Positions 17,820 through 26,053 of a stretch of 64,000 nucleotides of DNA are shown piece by piece (position 1 is the first letter of the stretch; every line of letters begins with the position of its first letter). The notes below the pieces were generated by a model, which saw only the letters and a list, made by a program, of their open reading frames with translations, was not told where the DNA came from and did not search any database. The DNA comes from Planctomyces sp. (GTDB lineage Bacteria > Planctomycetota > Planctomycetia > Planctomycetales > Planctomycetaceae): NCBI GenBank assembly GCA_019636235.1, contig JAHBXW010000006.1:62001-126000 (forward strand). The letters are read 5' to 3'. The position numbers and the translations under genes were made by a program.

Positions 17820-17821
17820 GC

Positions 17822-18520
17822 CTACGCCGTCGCGCCGGTCCGGACCATCAGGCCAGCGAGATAGCCGGCCTTGAATCCGGCGTCGATGTTCACGACGGCC
17901 ACGTTCGCGGCACAACTGTTGAGCATGCCCAACAGCGCGGTCAGCCCCTGAAACGACGTCCCGTATCCGACGCTGGTCGGCACGGCGATGACCGGGCAGG
18001 CGACCCAGCCGCCGACGACGGACGGCAGCGCTCCCTCCATGCCGGCGACGACGATGACCGCCGCGGCCTCTCGCAGCCGGGGCACGTGCTGCAGCAGCCG
18101 TTCGGGCCCGGCGACGCCGACGTCCGTGATGAGTTCCGCGGGCGATTCCATCCAGGTCAGTGTTTCGAGCGCCTCTTCGGCGACAGGCCGATCGCTGCTG
18201 CCGGCGGTGACGACCAGGACCGTGCCGCGCGCGGCCGGTCCGGCGCTTCTGCCGGCGGCTTCGCGGGAGGCGGGCCGGGACAACCGAATGGTCCGGGCGA
18301 CGGCGTTGTGTACGGCCGCGGGAAAGGCGGCGAGAACGGCTTCCGCCTGCACGGGAGACACGCGCGTGGCGAGGCAGGCCTGCCCGGCGGCCTGCTGGGC
18401 CTGGAAGATGTCGACGATCGTTTCAGGGGGCTTGCCCTCGCCGAAGACGACTTCGGGAAACCCGCAGCGGCGTGCGCGGTCGAGGTCGAGGGTCACGCCA
18501 GGGACGCGGGGAGTCGTCAT
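17822..18520 (-). CDS. larB: nickel pincer cofactor biosynthesis protein LarB
   Basis: A 232-residue protein with the AIR-carboxylase-like fold of LarB. Visible are the N-terminal [25 protein letters not shown], the [11 protein letters not shown] segment, [15 protein letters not shown] and PTSVGYG, and a C-terminus ending in [12 protein letters not shown]. LarB carboxylates and hydrolyses nicotinic acid adenine dinucleotide in the first step of the Ni-SCS pincer cofactor used by lactate racemase-type enzymes. It ends 2 bp from the convergent valS stop. larC is 33 kb away; larE and larA are not in the window. Confidence 0.93.
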   Translation of the reverse strand: MTTPRVPGVTLDLDRARRCGFPEVVFGEGKPPETIVDIFQAQQAAGQACLATRVSPVQAEAVLAAFPAAVHNAVARTIRLSRPASREAAGRSAGPAARGTVLVVTAGSSDRPVAEEALETLTWMESPAELITDVGVAGPERLLQHVPRLREAAAVIVVAGMEGALPSVVGGWVACPVIAVPTSVGYGTSFQGLTALLGMLNSCAANVAVVNIDAGFKAGYLAGLMVRTGATA

Positions 18521-18568
18521 CGAAAGGGATGGTCGGGATGCGTGGGGCGGGGTCGCTGGTCGAGGGCG

Positions 18569-18802
18569 TCATTGTCCGAACGCGCCGAACCAGCACGCAA
18601 TCGCCAGCATGCAGGTTACGACGGCGATGCAGAAAAAGAGGACCGAAACGACGCCGCTGAACACGCAGCCGCCAATGATTCCCACGATGCCGATGATTCC
18701 GAAGGTCTTCGCGGCCGTGCGGATGCTCGGAGCCTCGTCGCCTTCCGTGAGGCCGGCGAGGCGCAGCATCCCGGCCAGCAGATGGGCGAGCAGATCATCC
18801 AT
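18569..18802 (-). CDS. small two-helix membrane protein upstream of larB
   Basis: A 77-residue protein from ATG 18802. A short amphipathic N-terminus (MDDLLAHLLAGMLRLAGL) is followed by a linker and two hydrophobic segments covering about residues 32-75, rich in Ile/Val/Gly/Cys. It lies 48 bp upstream of larB on the same strand and may be cotranscribed with it. An upstream in-frame ATG at 18886 exists but would add a non-family-like segment. No recognised family; a role linked to nickel cofactor synthesis is only guilt by position. Confidence 0.5.
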   Translation of the reverse strand: MDDLLAHLLAGMLRLAGLTEGDEAPSIRTAAKTFGIIGIVGIIGGCVFSGVVSVLFFCIAVVTCMLAIACWFGAFGQ

Positions 18803-18945
18803 CGTTCGGGCCCGCGGCGGGGGGGTATGGCAGGGAACCTGAGATTCGTTTCGCAACGTCGTCGCACACGTCATCATGCGATGCATGGCTGACCCGCGGC
18901 AAGCGCGCCACGCGCTGCCCAGTTCCTCCCCGGAGTTCCCCGCAG

Positions 18946-19938
18946 ATGTCCCGCCCGCTGGTTGTCGTCACGGATTTCATTGCCGAGCCCATGGATCACG
19001 AGCGCCGGATCCTGGGGGATCTCGCCGACCTGCGCGCGGCCGGCGCGATGCATGAAGAGGAACTCGTCGGGCAGGTGGAAGAGGCCGACGCGCTGATGCT
19101 GTACCACTTCCTGTCGCTGACCCGCCGCACCATCGAGCGACTGAAGAAGTGCAAGCTGATCGTCCGCTGCGGCGTGGGATTCGACAACATCGACCACCGG
19201 TTCGCCCGGGAGCGGGGGATCGACGTCGCGAACGTCCCCGACTACGGCACGGAGGAGGTCGCGGATTCCGCGATCGGCATGATGCTGACGCTGGTGCGGG
19301 GCATTCACTACATGAACGACCGGGGCCAGCAGCGACAGGGGGAATGGATCTACACGCAGGTTCAGCCGATCCACCGGCTGCGGACGCAGACGGTCGGCCT
19401 GATCGGGCTGGGGCGGATCGGCACGGCGACGGCCCTGCGGGCGAAGGCGCTCGGGATGAACGTGCTGTTTTATGATCCGTACGTTCCGGACGGGCGGGAC
19501 AAGTCGCTGGGGATCACGCGGGTCGAGACGCTGGGCGAGCTGCTGTCGCGTGCGGACGTTGTGAGTCTGCATTGCCCGCGGACGCCCGAGACGACGCACA
19601 TCATCAATCGCGATGCGATCTCGCAGATGAAGCCGCAGTCGTATCTGGTGAACACGGCCCGGGGAGGCTGCGTCGATGCGAACGCGGTGCTGTGGGGGAT
19701 CGAGTCGGGACATCTCCGCGGCGCGGCGCTGGACGTGCTGGAAGTGGAACCGCCGCTGGAGACGGAGCCGCTGCTGACGGCGTGGCGGGACCCCGCGCAT
19801 CCGGCGCACAGCCGGGTGATCATCAATCCGCACTCGGCCTTCTACTCGGAGGAGGGGCTGGACGACATGCGGATCAAAGGCAGCCAGAACTGCCGCCGGG
19901 TGATCCTGGGCCAGGCGGCGCGGAACGTCGTGAACTGA
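18946..19938 (+). CDS. NAD-dependent D-2-hydroxyacid dehydrogenase, CtBP-like
   Basis: A 330-residue protein of the D-isomer-specific 2-hydroxyacid dehydrogenase family. The Rossmann GLGRIGTA is near residues 148-155, followed by a DPY acidic strand end. NTARGGCVD and the catalytic Glu in DVLEVEPP (with Arg in NTARG) precede NPHSAFYSEEG, whose His completes the triad. The sequence resembles the C-terminal-binding-protein subgroup. It would interconvert a 2-keto acid and a D-2-hydroxy acid with NAD(H). Substrate not predictable. Likely a single gene; the next is 162 bp away. Confidence 0.88.
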   Translation: MSRPLVVVTDFIAEPMDHERRILGDLADLRAAGAMHEEELVGQVEEADALMLYHFLSLTRRTIERLKKCKLIVRCGVGFDNIDHRFARERGIDVANVPDYGTEEVADSAIGMMLTLVRGIHYMNDRGQQRQGEWIYTQVQPIHRLRTQTVGLIGLGRIGTATALRAKALGMNVLFYDPYVPDGRDKSLGITRVETLGELLSRADVVSLHCPRTPETTHIINRDAISQMKPQSYLVNTARGGCVDANAVLWGIESGHLRGAALDVLEVEPPLETEPLLTAWRDPAHPAHSRVIINPHSAFYSEEGLDDMRIKGSQNCRRVILGQAARNVVN

Positions 19939-20100
19939 GTTTTCCCGCGGGGCGGACGTTGAACGAGGCGGCGGCTTCGGCGGGGCGCCGCGCGGAAGAT
20001 TGCAAACCGCGCGGCGAAGGGTGAAGCTCAACGCGGGACTCGCCATTCCGAAGCCGGGTCCGACCGGGGAATTCCGTTGCACCTGACCGGAGCGCTCGCG

Positions 20101-21300
20101 ATGCATCGCCGCCAGTTCCTGCAGACCGCCGCCGGCGTGGCCGCCGCCGGTTACCCCGCGACGTCCCGCGGCTACTTCGCCAACGAAACGATTCGCGTTG
20201 GCGTGCTGGGCTGCGGCGGGCGGGCGCGGCATCTGCTGGGCTCGTTGACGACGCTGCCGGGCGTGAAAGTGACGGCGGTGTGCGACGTGTGGGCGCCGCA
20301 TCGGGAGGAGGGGCGGAAGCTGGTCGATCCGGCCGCGACGCTGCACGTCGACTACCGCGAAGTGCTGGACGATCCGAACATCGACGCGGTGCTGATCGCT
20401 TCGCCGGATCACTGGCATGTGCCGATGACGGTGGATGCCTGTGCGGCGGGGAAGGATGTGTACGTTGAAAAGCCGCTGACGCACGACCTCGAAGAGGGCG
20501 CGCGGGTCATCGCGGCGCAGAACGATCATCAGCGGATCGTGCAGGTGGGGATGCAGCAGCGGAGCATGCCGCATCTGCAGGAGGCCTACGAGATCGTCAA
20601 GTCCGGAGCGCTGGGTGAGATTCACAAGGTGCATCTCACCTGGAACCGGAACACGCCGCGCTGGAAGCGGAACCCGCTGGGCGTGGACCCGTCGAGCGTC
20701 GACTGGCCGAAGTTCGTCGGGAACGCGCCCGAGCAGCCGTTCGATGAGTACCGGTTCCGGAACTGGAGGTGGTTCTGGGACTTTGGCGGGGGAATCTTCA
20801 CCGACCTGATGGTGCACTGGATCGACGTCGTGCACTGGTTCCTGGGTCTCGATCATCCGCAGGAGGCGGTCAGCATCGGCGACTGGTTCCAGGCGGAGGG
20901 GGTCTGGGAGACGCCCGACACCGTGCAGACGCTGCTCCGCTATCCCGAGCAGCAGGTGCAGGCGTACTTCGAGGGGACGTTCTTCAACGCGAGGAACGCG
21001 TCGATGTGCGAGTTCATGGGGACGCAGGCGACGCTGTACATCGACCGCGGCCGGTACGAGGTGCATCCGGAACGGAACAGCAAGACGCCGGCCAAGGAGC
21101 TGATCCTCGGACAGGGCCCGCGGGGCGCGGATTTCTACGACAACCCCAACGGCGAACTGGTGCACCTGGCGAACTGGGCGGAATGCATTCGCACCCGCGC
21201 GCGGCCGACGGCTCCGGCGGAAGCGGGCGTCAGCGCGGCCTCGGCGGCGCACCTGGCGAACCTCGCGCTCCGCAGCGGCGAGACGGCGCGCTGGAAGTGA
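20101..21300 (+). CDS. Gfo/Idh/MocA family oxidoreductase, Tat-exported
   Basis: A 399-residue protein from ATG 20101. The N-terminus RRQFLQTAAG is a twin-arginine signal, so the enzyme is probably folded with its cofactor and exported. GVLGCGGRARHL is the dinucleotide-binding loop, and EKPLTHDLEEG carries the family's Lys/Pro signature. The C-terminal beta-sheet domain is intact, with several substrate-facing His/Trp residues. Planctomycetes carry many such paralogues, thought to act on sugars from complex polysaccharides; this substrate is unknown. An in-frame ATG 8 codons upstream would push the RR motif inward and is less likely. Confidence 0.88.
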   Translation: MHRRQFLQTAAGVAAAGYPATSRGYFANETIRVGVLGCGGRARHLLGSLTTLPGVKVTAVCDVWAPHREEGRKLVDPAATLHVDYREVLDDPNIDAVLIASPDHWHVPMTVDACAAGKDVYVEKPLTHDLEEGARVIAAQNDHQRIVQVGMQQRSMPHLQEAYEIVKSGALGEIHKVHLTWNRNTPRWKRNPLGVDPSSVDWPKFVGNAPEQPFDEYRFRNWRWFWDFGGGIFTDLMVHWIDVVHWFLGLDHPQEAVSIGDWFQAEGVWETPDTVQTLLRYPEQQVQAYFEGTFFNARNASMCEFMGTQATLYIDRGRYEVHPERNSKTPAKELILGQGPRGADFYDNPNGELVHLANWAECIRTRARPTAPAEAGVSAASAAHLANLALRSGETARWK

Positions 21301-21392
21301 GCGGCCCCCCCGTTCCGGCGGCCGACATTGAGGCCGCCGCACGCGCGCGGCGGGTCGTCATGGGAAACTCCTGAAACCGATCGAATCATCGC

Positions 21393-23135
21393 ATGGACCC
21401 GATGTTCCGCGCGGCCGCGCGCCGCGGACTGTCTTCCTGGCTGATCGTGCTGGTCGCCGCGGCGTTCGCACCCCGTTTCGCCGGGGGGCATGACCCGACG
21501 GAACGGAACGTCGGCTTCCAGTGCGACATCGCGGACGTCGCGGGCACGCTGGTGATTCCCGAGGCCGATCACGTCGCCCCCGCGGCGATCGAGGGCCGGC
21601 CGCCCTGCGCGGTGCTGATCGGAGGGACGCTGTCGCAGACGCGCGACGGACGACTGATGCGGGAGGGCGCGCCGCCGAGAGAAGCGCTCCAGCGGCTGGC
21701 GGGGGCGCTGGCGGAGGCGGGGTACGCGAGCCTGAGGTTTGATCGAGTGGGATACGGCGAGTCCCGGCCCCGGGATGGATGGTCGGGGACGTACGCCGAT
21801 GAGGCCCGCGTCGCCGCGGCGGCGATCCGGTTCGTGCGCGACAGCGGCGAGTTCGGCCCGATCGTGGCGATCGGCGAGAGTGCGGGGGGCTATCTGGCCT
21901 GCCTAGCGGCGCAGGCCGGAATGTCCGCGGACGCCTACGTGTTTCTGGGAGCCCACTGCGGTCCGGGCGAAGCGATCTATGAGTACAACTTCCAGCCCCT
22001 CGCGGAGGCGGCTGAGTCCGATCCGGAACTGCGGACGTGGATTGAACGCGACTTGCGGTTCGAATTGGCGCTGGGTCGACAGTTCCGGGAGATGTTCGCC
22101 GCGGCGGAGCGGGGCGAGACGGACTACGAACTCGTCGACGGCGACTTCCGCAGCCGACTGAACCTGGCGCGGCGCCGCGAGGAACTCCAGCATCCCCCCG
22201 ACGAAATGTTCCGGGCGATCGCGGCCCCGGCGCTGGCGATCGCGGGAGGAAGCGATCGCAATGTGCCCCCCGACCACGCCGCGAAGATCGTCTCCAGGCT
22301 GCGGCAGGCCGGCAATCATGCGTCGACCTGCCTGGTGCTGGCCGGCGCGGATCACAGTTTTCAGCTCGTGCCGGACGATCCCGACCTGCAGTTTCGCGAA
22401 CGGCACACGCTGGACAGCTTCCGCCGCGAGTACGATCCGCGGCTGTACCGCGAGTTGACGCGCTGGCTGGACCGGACGCTGAAGCCCGACATGGCCTCAG
22501 CGGCGCCCGCGCGTCCGCGGACGATCCCCGAGCCGTTCGCGTCCCGGGGCGCGGCGGGCGTGGAGCTCACCGAGCCGACCGAGTTCGAGCCAGCGCGCGT
22601 GTTTCTCGCGCCGGGCGTGCAGCTTGTCGAGGAAATCACGAACGCGGAGCGCACGGCGGGCGTGACGACGCTGGAAGGCCGGATCGGGCCGCTGCTGCTG
22701 GCCGAGGGCTGCCAGGCGCACTTCATCGACATGCCGGGGGGCATGTATTGCGAGGAGCATCCGCACAGCAGTGAAAGCATCATCTACACGGTGCGCGGCC
22801 GGTGGGTGCTGTGCAGCGGGGGCCGACGCTGGCTGATGAAGCCGGGGACTTTGTTTCACTTCGCGGCCAACACCCCGACGGGCTATGAGGTGCCGTTCGA
22901 GGAGAGCGCGTATCTGCTGATCTTCAAGGGGCGGCGGACGATCGGCGAGGAGCGGGAGTTCATCGAGTATCTGCAGGGTCTGGCGGAGCGGCTGGAGCGC
23001 GAGCAATCGGCGGGCGTGCCCTGGCTGCTCAAGGACCTTCCGGACGGACATTCGGCATTGGAGTTTGGGCGGAGCGTCAATCCATCGTATGATCCCAAGG
23101 CTGCGGCGTCAGGGACGGACCAGCCGGCGCCGTGA
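21393..23135 (+). CDS. exported alpha/beta hydrolase fused to a cupin domain
   Basis: A 580-residue protein. An N-terminal signal segment (LSSWLIVLVAAAFA) leads into an alpha/beta hydrolase with nucleophile elbow GESAGG, acid in GGSDRNVP and His in GADHSF, so the catalytic Ser-Asp-His triad is complete. After a Pro/Ala linker (about 366-385) comes a single-domain cupin containing EEHPHSSESIIYTVRG and KPGTLFHFAANTP; the His residues could bind metal. Separate proteins of both types are common, but the fusion is unusual. It is 92 bp after the oxidoreductase gene on the same strand, so it may be in the same unit. Substrate unknown. Confidence 0.8.
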   Translation: MDPMFRAAARRGLSSWLIVLVAAAFAPRFAGGHDPTERNVGFQCDIADVAGTLVIPEADHVAPAAIEGRPPCAVLIGGTLSQTRDGRLMREGAPPREALQRLAGALAEAGYASLRFDRVGYGESRPRDGWSGTYADEARVAAAAIRFVRDSGEFGPIVAIGESAGGYLACLAAQAGMSADAYVFLGAHCGPGEAIYEYNFQPLAEAAESDPELRTWIERDLRFELALGRQFREMFAAAERGETDYELVDGDFRSRLNLARRREELQHPPDEMFRAIAAPALAIAGGSDRNVPPDHAAKIVSRLRQAGNHASTCLVLAGADHSFQLVPDDPDLQFRERHTLDSFRREYDPRLYRELTRWLDRTLKPDMASAAPARPRTIPEPFASRGAAGVELTEPTEFEPARVFLAPGVQLVEEITNAERTAGVTTLEGRIGPLLLAEGCQAHFIDMPGGMYCEEHPHSSESIIYTVRGRWVLCSGGRRWLMKPGTLFHFAANTPTGYEVPFEESAYLLIFKGRRTIGEEREFIEYLQGLAERLEREQSAGVPWLLKDLPDGHSALEFGRSVNPSYDPKAAASGTDQPAP

Positions 23136-23169
23136 ATTCCGAGTTCCTCGAAACCAGGGAGACTTCCGG

Positions 23170-23901
23170 ATGCGACATGCCACACGATTCGGACTGGCGG
23201 CCTGCGTGCTGATGGTGGGCGCGGCAGCGGCGACGGCCGACGAGCGGGAGGCGCTGCGTGACAAGCTGCAGGCCATCCAGCAGGAGGTCGCCGAACTGGC
23301 GAAACAGGGGCGGCTCGACGCCGCGGCGGAGGTCAAGCAAAAGGCTGCCGGACTGATGGACGAGATCGCCCGCCTGGAGAAAGAGGAGGGGGCGAAGATC
23401 AAGGAGGCGGCGCAGGGCGAGGCGGCGAAGCTCAAAGCCCGGTTGAAGGAACTGGCCGTCCAGGAAAAGAAGCTGGCGTCTGAATCAGGACACGAGCGCG
23501 AAATGGAAGAGATCCGCGCGCTGCAGGCCAAGATCGAAAAGGAGCTGTCCGGAAACGTCTACTCATCCGCAGCGATTGGGAAGATCGAACGCGACCAGCT
23601 GGAGTTCCGGCACAAGCTGGAGCGCGGAGGCAAGCGAGTCGAGAACATGCGCATCGCCGCCAGGCATCTCAAGGAAGCCGAGATGCATGACCTCGCCGTC
23701 ATGATCGACGAGCAGGCCGCACGCCAGGACAAGGAACTTCGAGAGGCGTATGAGCAGGTCCAGGCGGAAATGCGCAAGCGAAAGGAACAACAGGTGAAGA
23801 AGGCGGAACACGAAACTTCCGAAGTTGAGGCGCTGCGCAAGGAGAATGCGGCCCTGCGGGCAGAGCTCGAAAAACTGCGTGAGCGCAAAGAGGGCATCTG
23901 A
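23170..23901 (+). CDS. exported coiled-coil protein
   Basis: A 243-residue protein from ATG 23170, with a signal peptide ending near AAATADE. The rest is almost entirely charged heptad repeats, with Lys/Glu/Leu/Gln-rich stretches such as KLQAIQQEVAELAKQ and EALRKENAALRAELEKLRER. No catalytic domain. The upstream ATG at 23065 overlaps the preceding gene and lacks a signal peptide, so it is rejected. It probably acts as a periplasmic structural or adaptor protein. Planctomycete genomes carry several such proteins of unknown role. Confidence 0.75.
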   Translation: MRHATRFGLAACVLMVGAAAATADEREALRDKLQAIQQEVAELAKQGRLDAAAEVKQKAAGLMDEIARLEKEEGAKIKEAAQGEAAKLKARLKELAVQEKKLASESGHEREMEEIRALQAKIEKELSGNVYSSAAIGKIERDQLEFRHKLERGGKRVENMRIAARHLKEAEMHDLAVMIDEQAARQDKELREAYEQVQAEMRKRKEQQVKKAEHETSEVEALRKENAALRAELEKLRERKEGI

Positions 23902-23934
23902 CGGCCTGCTGAAGATCGCGGGGATGGGGAGCGC

Positions 23935-24330
23935 ATGGACTGGATGACGTGGTACAACGGCCTCGAGAAGCCATCCTGGACTCCCTCCCCCGCAACGATC
24001 GGGCTGATCTGGCGGATCCTGTATCCGATCATCGTGGCGACGTTCGGCTACGTGTTCCTGCAGGCCTTCCGCGGGCGGATTCCGAAGCGGGTCGCGGTTC
24101 CGTTCGCAATCAACCTGGCCGCGAACCTGGCGTTCACGCCGATCCAGTTCGGGCTGCGGAACCTGCCGCTGGCGGCGGCGGACATCCTCGTCGTGTGGGG
24201 GACAATTCCCTGGATGATGGCGGCGGTCTGGCCGCATGCCCGCTGGGTCGCCGCGGCGCAGCTCCCGTATTTCACCTGGGTCACGCTGGCGACGATCCTG
24301 CAGTTGTCGATCACCTGGAACAATCGCTGA
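23935..24330 (+). CDS. tspO: TspO/MBR family protein
   Basis: A 131-residue membrane protein with four to five hydrophobic helices. Family signatures are LEKPSWTPSPATIGLIWRIL near the N-terminus, NLAANLAFTPIQFGL (N in the middle) and QLPYFTWVTLATILQLSITW at the end. TspO proteins bind tetrapyrroles and cholesterol-like ligands and are linked to stress and tetrapyrrole handling. GGGGAG precedes the ATG at good spacing. It sits between the coiled-coil gene (33 bp) and tag (24 bp), so the three may be cotranscribed without an obvious functional link. It has fewer Trp residues than typical. Confidence 0.82.
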   Translation: MDWMTWYNGLEKPSWTPSPATIGLIWRILYPIIVATFGYVFLQAFRGRIPKRVAVPFAINLAANLAFTPIQFGLRNLPLAAADILVVWGTIPWMMAAVWPHARWVAAAQLPYFTWVTLATILQLSITWNNR

Positions 24331-24354
24331 CCGCGCCGCGCGGATGAGGACACG

Positions 24355-24966
24355 ATGACGTCGGGCCCCCGTCGAGTTGCAGAGACCCGCTGCCCGTGGG
24401 CGAAGGGGGAGCTGGACGCGGCCTATCACGACCTGGAGTGGGGCGTCCCGGTCCACGATGACCGGCTGCTGTTCGAGTTCCTGATTCTGGAGGGCGCTCA
24501 GGCCGGATTGAGCTGGTCGACGATCCTCAAGAAGCGGGAGAACTACCGGCGGGCGTTCGATGGCTTCGACGTCCGGAAGATCGCGCGGTATGGGCCGCGC
24601 GATGAAGAACGGCTTCTGGCCGATCCGGGGATCGTCCGGAACCGGCTGAAGATCTCGTCGTCGATTTCGAACGCGCGGGCCTGCCTGGAAGTGCAGCGGG
24701 AGTTCGGTTCGCTGGATGCGTGCCTGTGGCGGTTCGTCGAGGGCCGTCCCCTGCAGAACGCGCGGCGCTCAATGGCGGACGTTCCCGCGCGGACGCCCGA
24801 ATCGGACGCCATGAGCAAGGACCTCAAACGCCGCGGGTTCCGGTTCGTCGGCAGCACGATCTGTTATGCATTCATGCAGGCGACCGGGATGGTCAACGAT
24901 CATCTCGTGAGCTGCTTCCGGCATGCGGAAGTTCAGCGGCCGTCGCCATCGAAGCGTCGCGGCTGA
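24355..24966 (+). CDS. tag: DNA-3-methyladenine glycosylase I
   Basis: A 203-residue base-excision repair enzyme that removes 3-methyladenine. The zinc ligands of Tag are visible: Cys in RCPWA, His in AYHDLEWG, and the C-terminal His and Cys in NDHLVSCFRH. The catalytic-pocket segment FEFLILEGAQAGLSWSTILKKR is complete. Its 3' end overlaps the convergent membrane-protein gene by 74 bp. Full length for the family, so the overlap is not due to a truncated neighbour. Confidence 0.95.
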   Translation: MTSGPRRVAETRCPWAKGELDAAYHDLEWGVPVHDDRLLFEFLILEGAQAGLSWSTILKKRENYRRAFDGFDVRKIARYGPRDEERLLADPGIVRNRLKISSSISNARACLEVQREFGSLDACLWRFVEGRPLQNARRSMADVPARTPESDAMSKDLKRRGFRFVGSTICYAFMQATGMVNDHLVSCFRHAEVQRPSPSKRRG

Positions 24967-26053
24967 GCCTGCTTGCAAAACCCTCGTCCGGAGCGGCGAA
25001 TTCGTCGTTGAACCGGCGGTTCGTCCGCCGCTTCCACAGAAATCCATCCAGGATGTAATGGGTGAGCTGCGGCACTCCGAGGAGCGGCGCCAGGACGCCC
25101 CCCGGATTTCCGACCGCCTGCCGAGTGAACAGGTGCTCGCGTTCCCGCCACACGCCCCGGTCCCACAGCAGTTCCTCGACGTAGGCCAGCAGCCACACGG
25201 TGCTGAGGAAGATGATGGCCGACGACCACACGGAACGCCCCTGGCCGGACGTCGACCGGGTCCAGTACAGGTACAGCAGGACCAGATACGGGATGCCGTG
25301 GATCAGGACGTTCGTGACCGTGAAGGCGAAGTCCGAGTTCAGGACGACGATGCCCAGGTACCACAACAGCGCCGTCGTCGCGACAACCAGATCCTTCCCC
25401 GGATTCCAGAACCGGAACCGGACGCCCCGGACGAGCGATCGGAGGAAGTACGCCGGCAGCAACCCGGCCCACAGCACGTCCGTGACGTCCGCCGCCCAGG
25501 CCGGCAGCGCGGCGAAATCCCCCGCGATGAGCCAGTCGAACCGCCGCGGCAGACTCGCATGCCAGCACGCCAGGGGATGCAGCGTCGCGATGTAGATCGT
25601 CGCCGCATCCAGCCGCCGACCCCATGTGTCCGTCTCCCCCGCGCGGGCGCGGTACAGCATCACCCAGCCGTACTGCTGGCGAATGAAGTGCAGCACCGCG
25701 AGGTACGCCAACAGCCGCCAGTACATCGCGGGGGATTCCGAATGCACGGCCCAGCCCAGGCCAAACGCCGCCAGCGGCACGCCGTAGTACAGGCCGGGGC
25801 GACGTCGAAGCTCGTCCCGGTCGAAGTAGACACGGAACCCGGTCGCGTACACATGCGCGACATCGACCAGCAGCACGCAGGCGATCCAGGTCCACTCGGG
25901 CGAGTCGCTGTGCAGAATGCCCAGTCGCCAGCCGATCGCCAACAACAGCAGCGACAGCGCCGCGCTGCCGCCAAACGTCCACAGGTCGATCGTCCGGGAA
26001 AACAGCCACGGACCGGCGGGCGCGGGGATCGCAGCGGGGGAGGACGCGGTCAT
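24893..26053 (-). CDS. polytopic membrane protein, last gene of the speD/DUF350 operon
   Basis: A 386-residue protein with about eight or nine hydrophobic helices, for example ALSLLLLAIGWRLG, LLVDVAHVYATGF and TALLWYLGIVVLN. Conserved-looking charged positions within or next to helices include DLWTFGG, FDRDEL, HFIRQQYGW, HGIPYLVLLYLYW and LTHYILDGFLWK. It overlaps the upstream FAD-enzyme gene by 4 bp (ATGA-type), indicating translational coupling. The 3' end overlaps tag on the opposite strand. No named family is recognised. The His/Asp/Tyr pattern could mean a membrane enzyme rather than a simple transporter, which is inference. Confidence 0.7.
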   Translation of the reverse strand: MTASSPAAIPAPAGPWLFSRTIDLWTFGGSAALSLLLLAIGWRLGILHSDSPEWTWIACVLLVDVAHVYATGFRVYFDRDELRRRPGLYYGVPLAAFGLGWAVHSESPAMYWRLLAYLAVLHFIRQQYGWVMLYRARAGETDTWGRRLDAATIYIATLHPLACWHASLPRRFDWLIAGDFAALPAWAADVTDVLWAGLLPAYFLRSLVRGVRFRFWNPGKDLVVATTALLWYLGIVVLNSDFAFTVTNVLIHGIPYLVLLYLYWTRSTSGQGRSVWSSAIIFLSTVWLLAYVEELLWDRGVWREREHLFTRQAVGNPGGVLAPLLGVPQLTHYILDGFLWKRRTNRRFNDEFAAPDEGFASRLSRDASMATAAELPHAGSSSRDDR

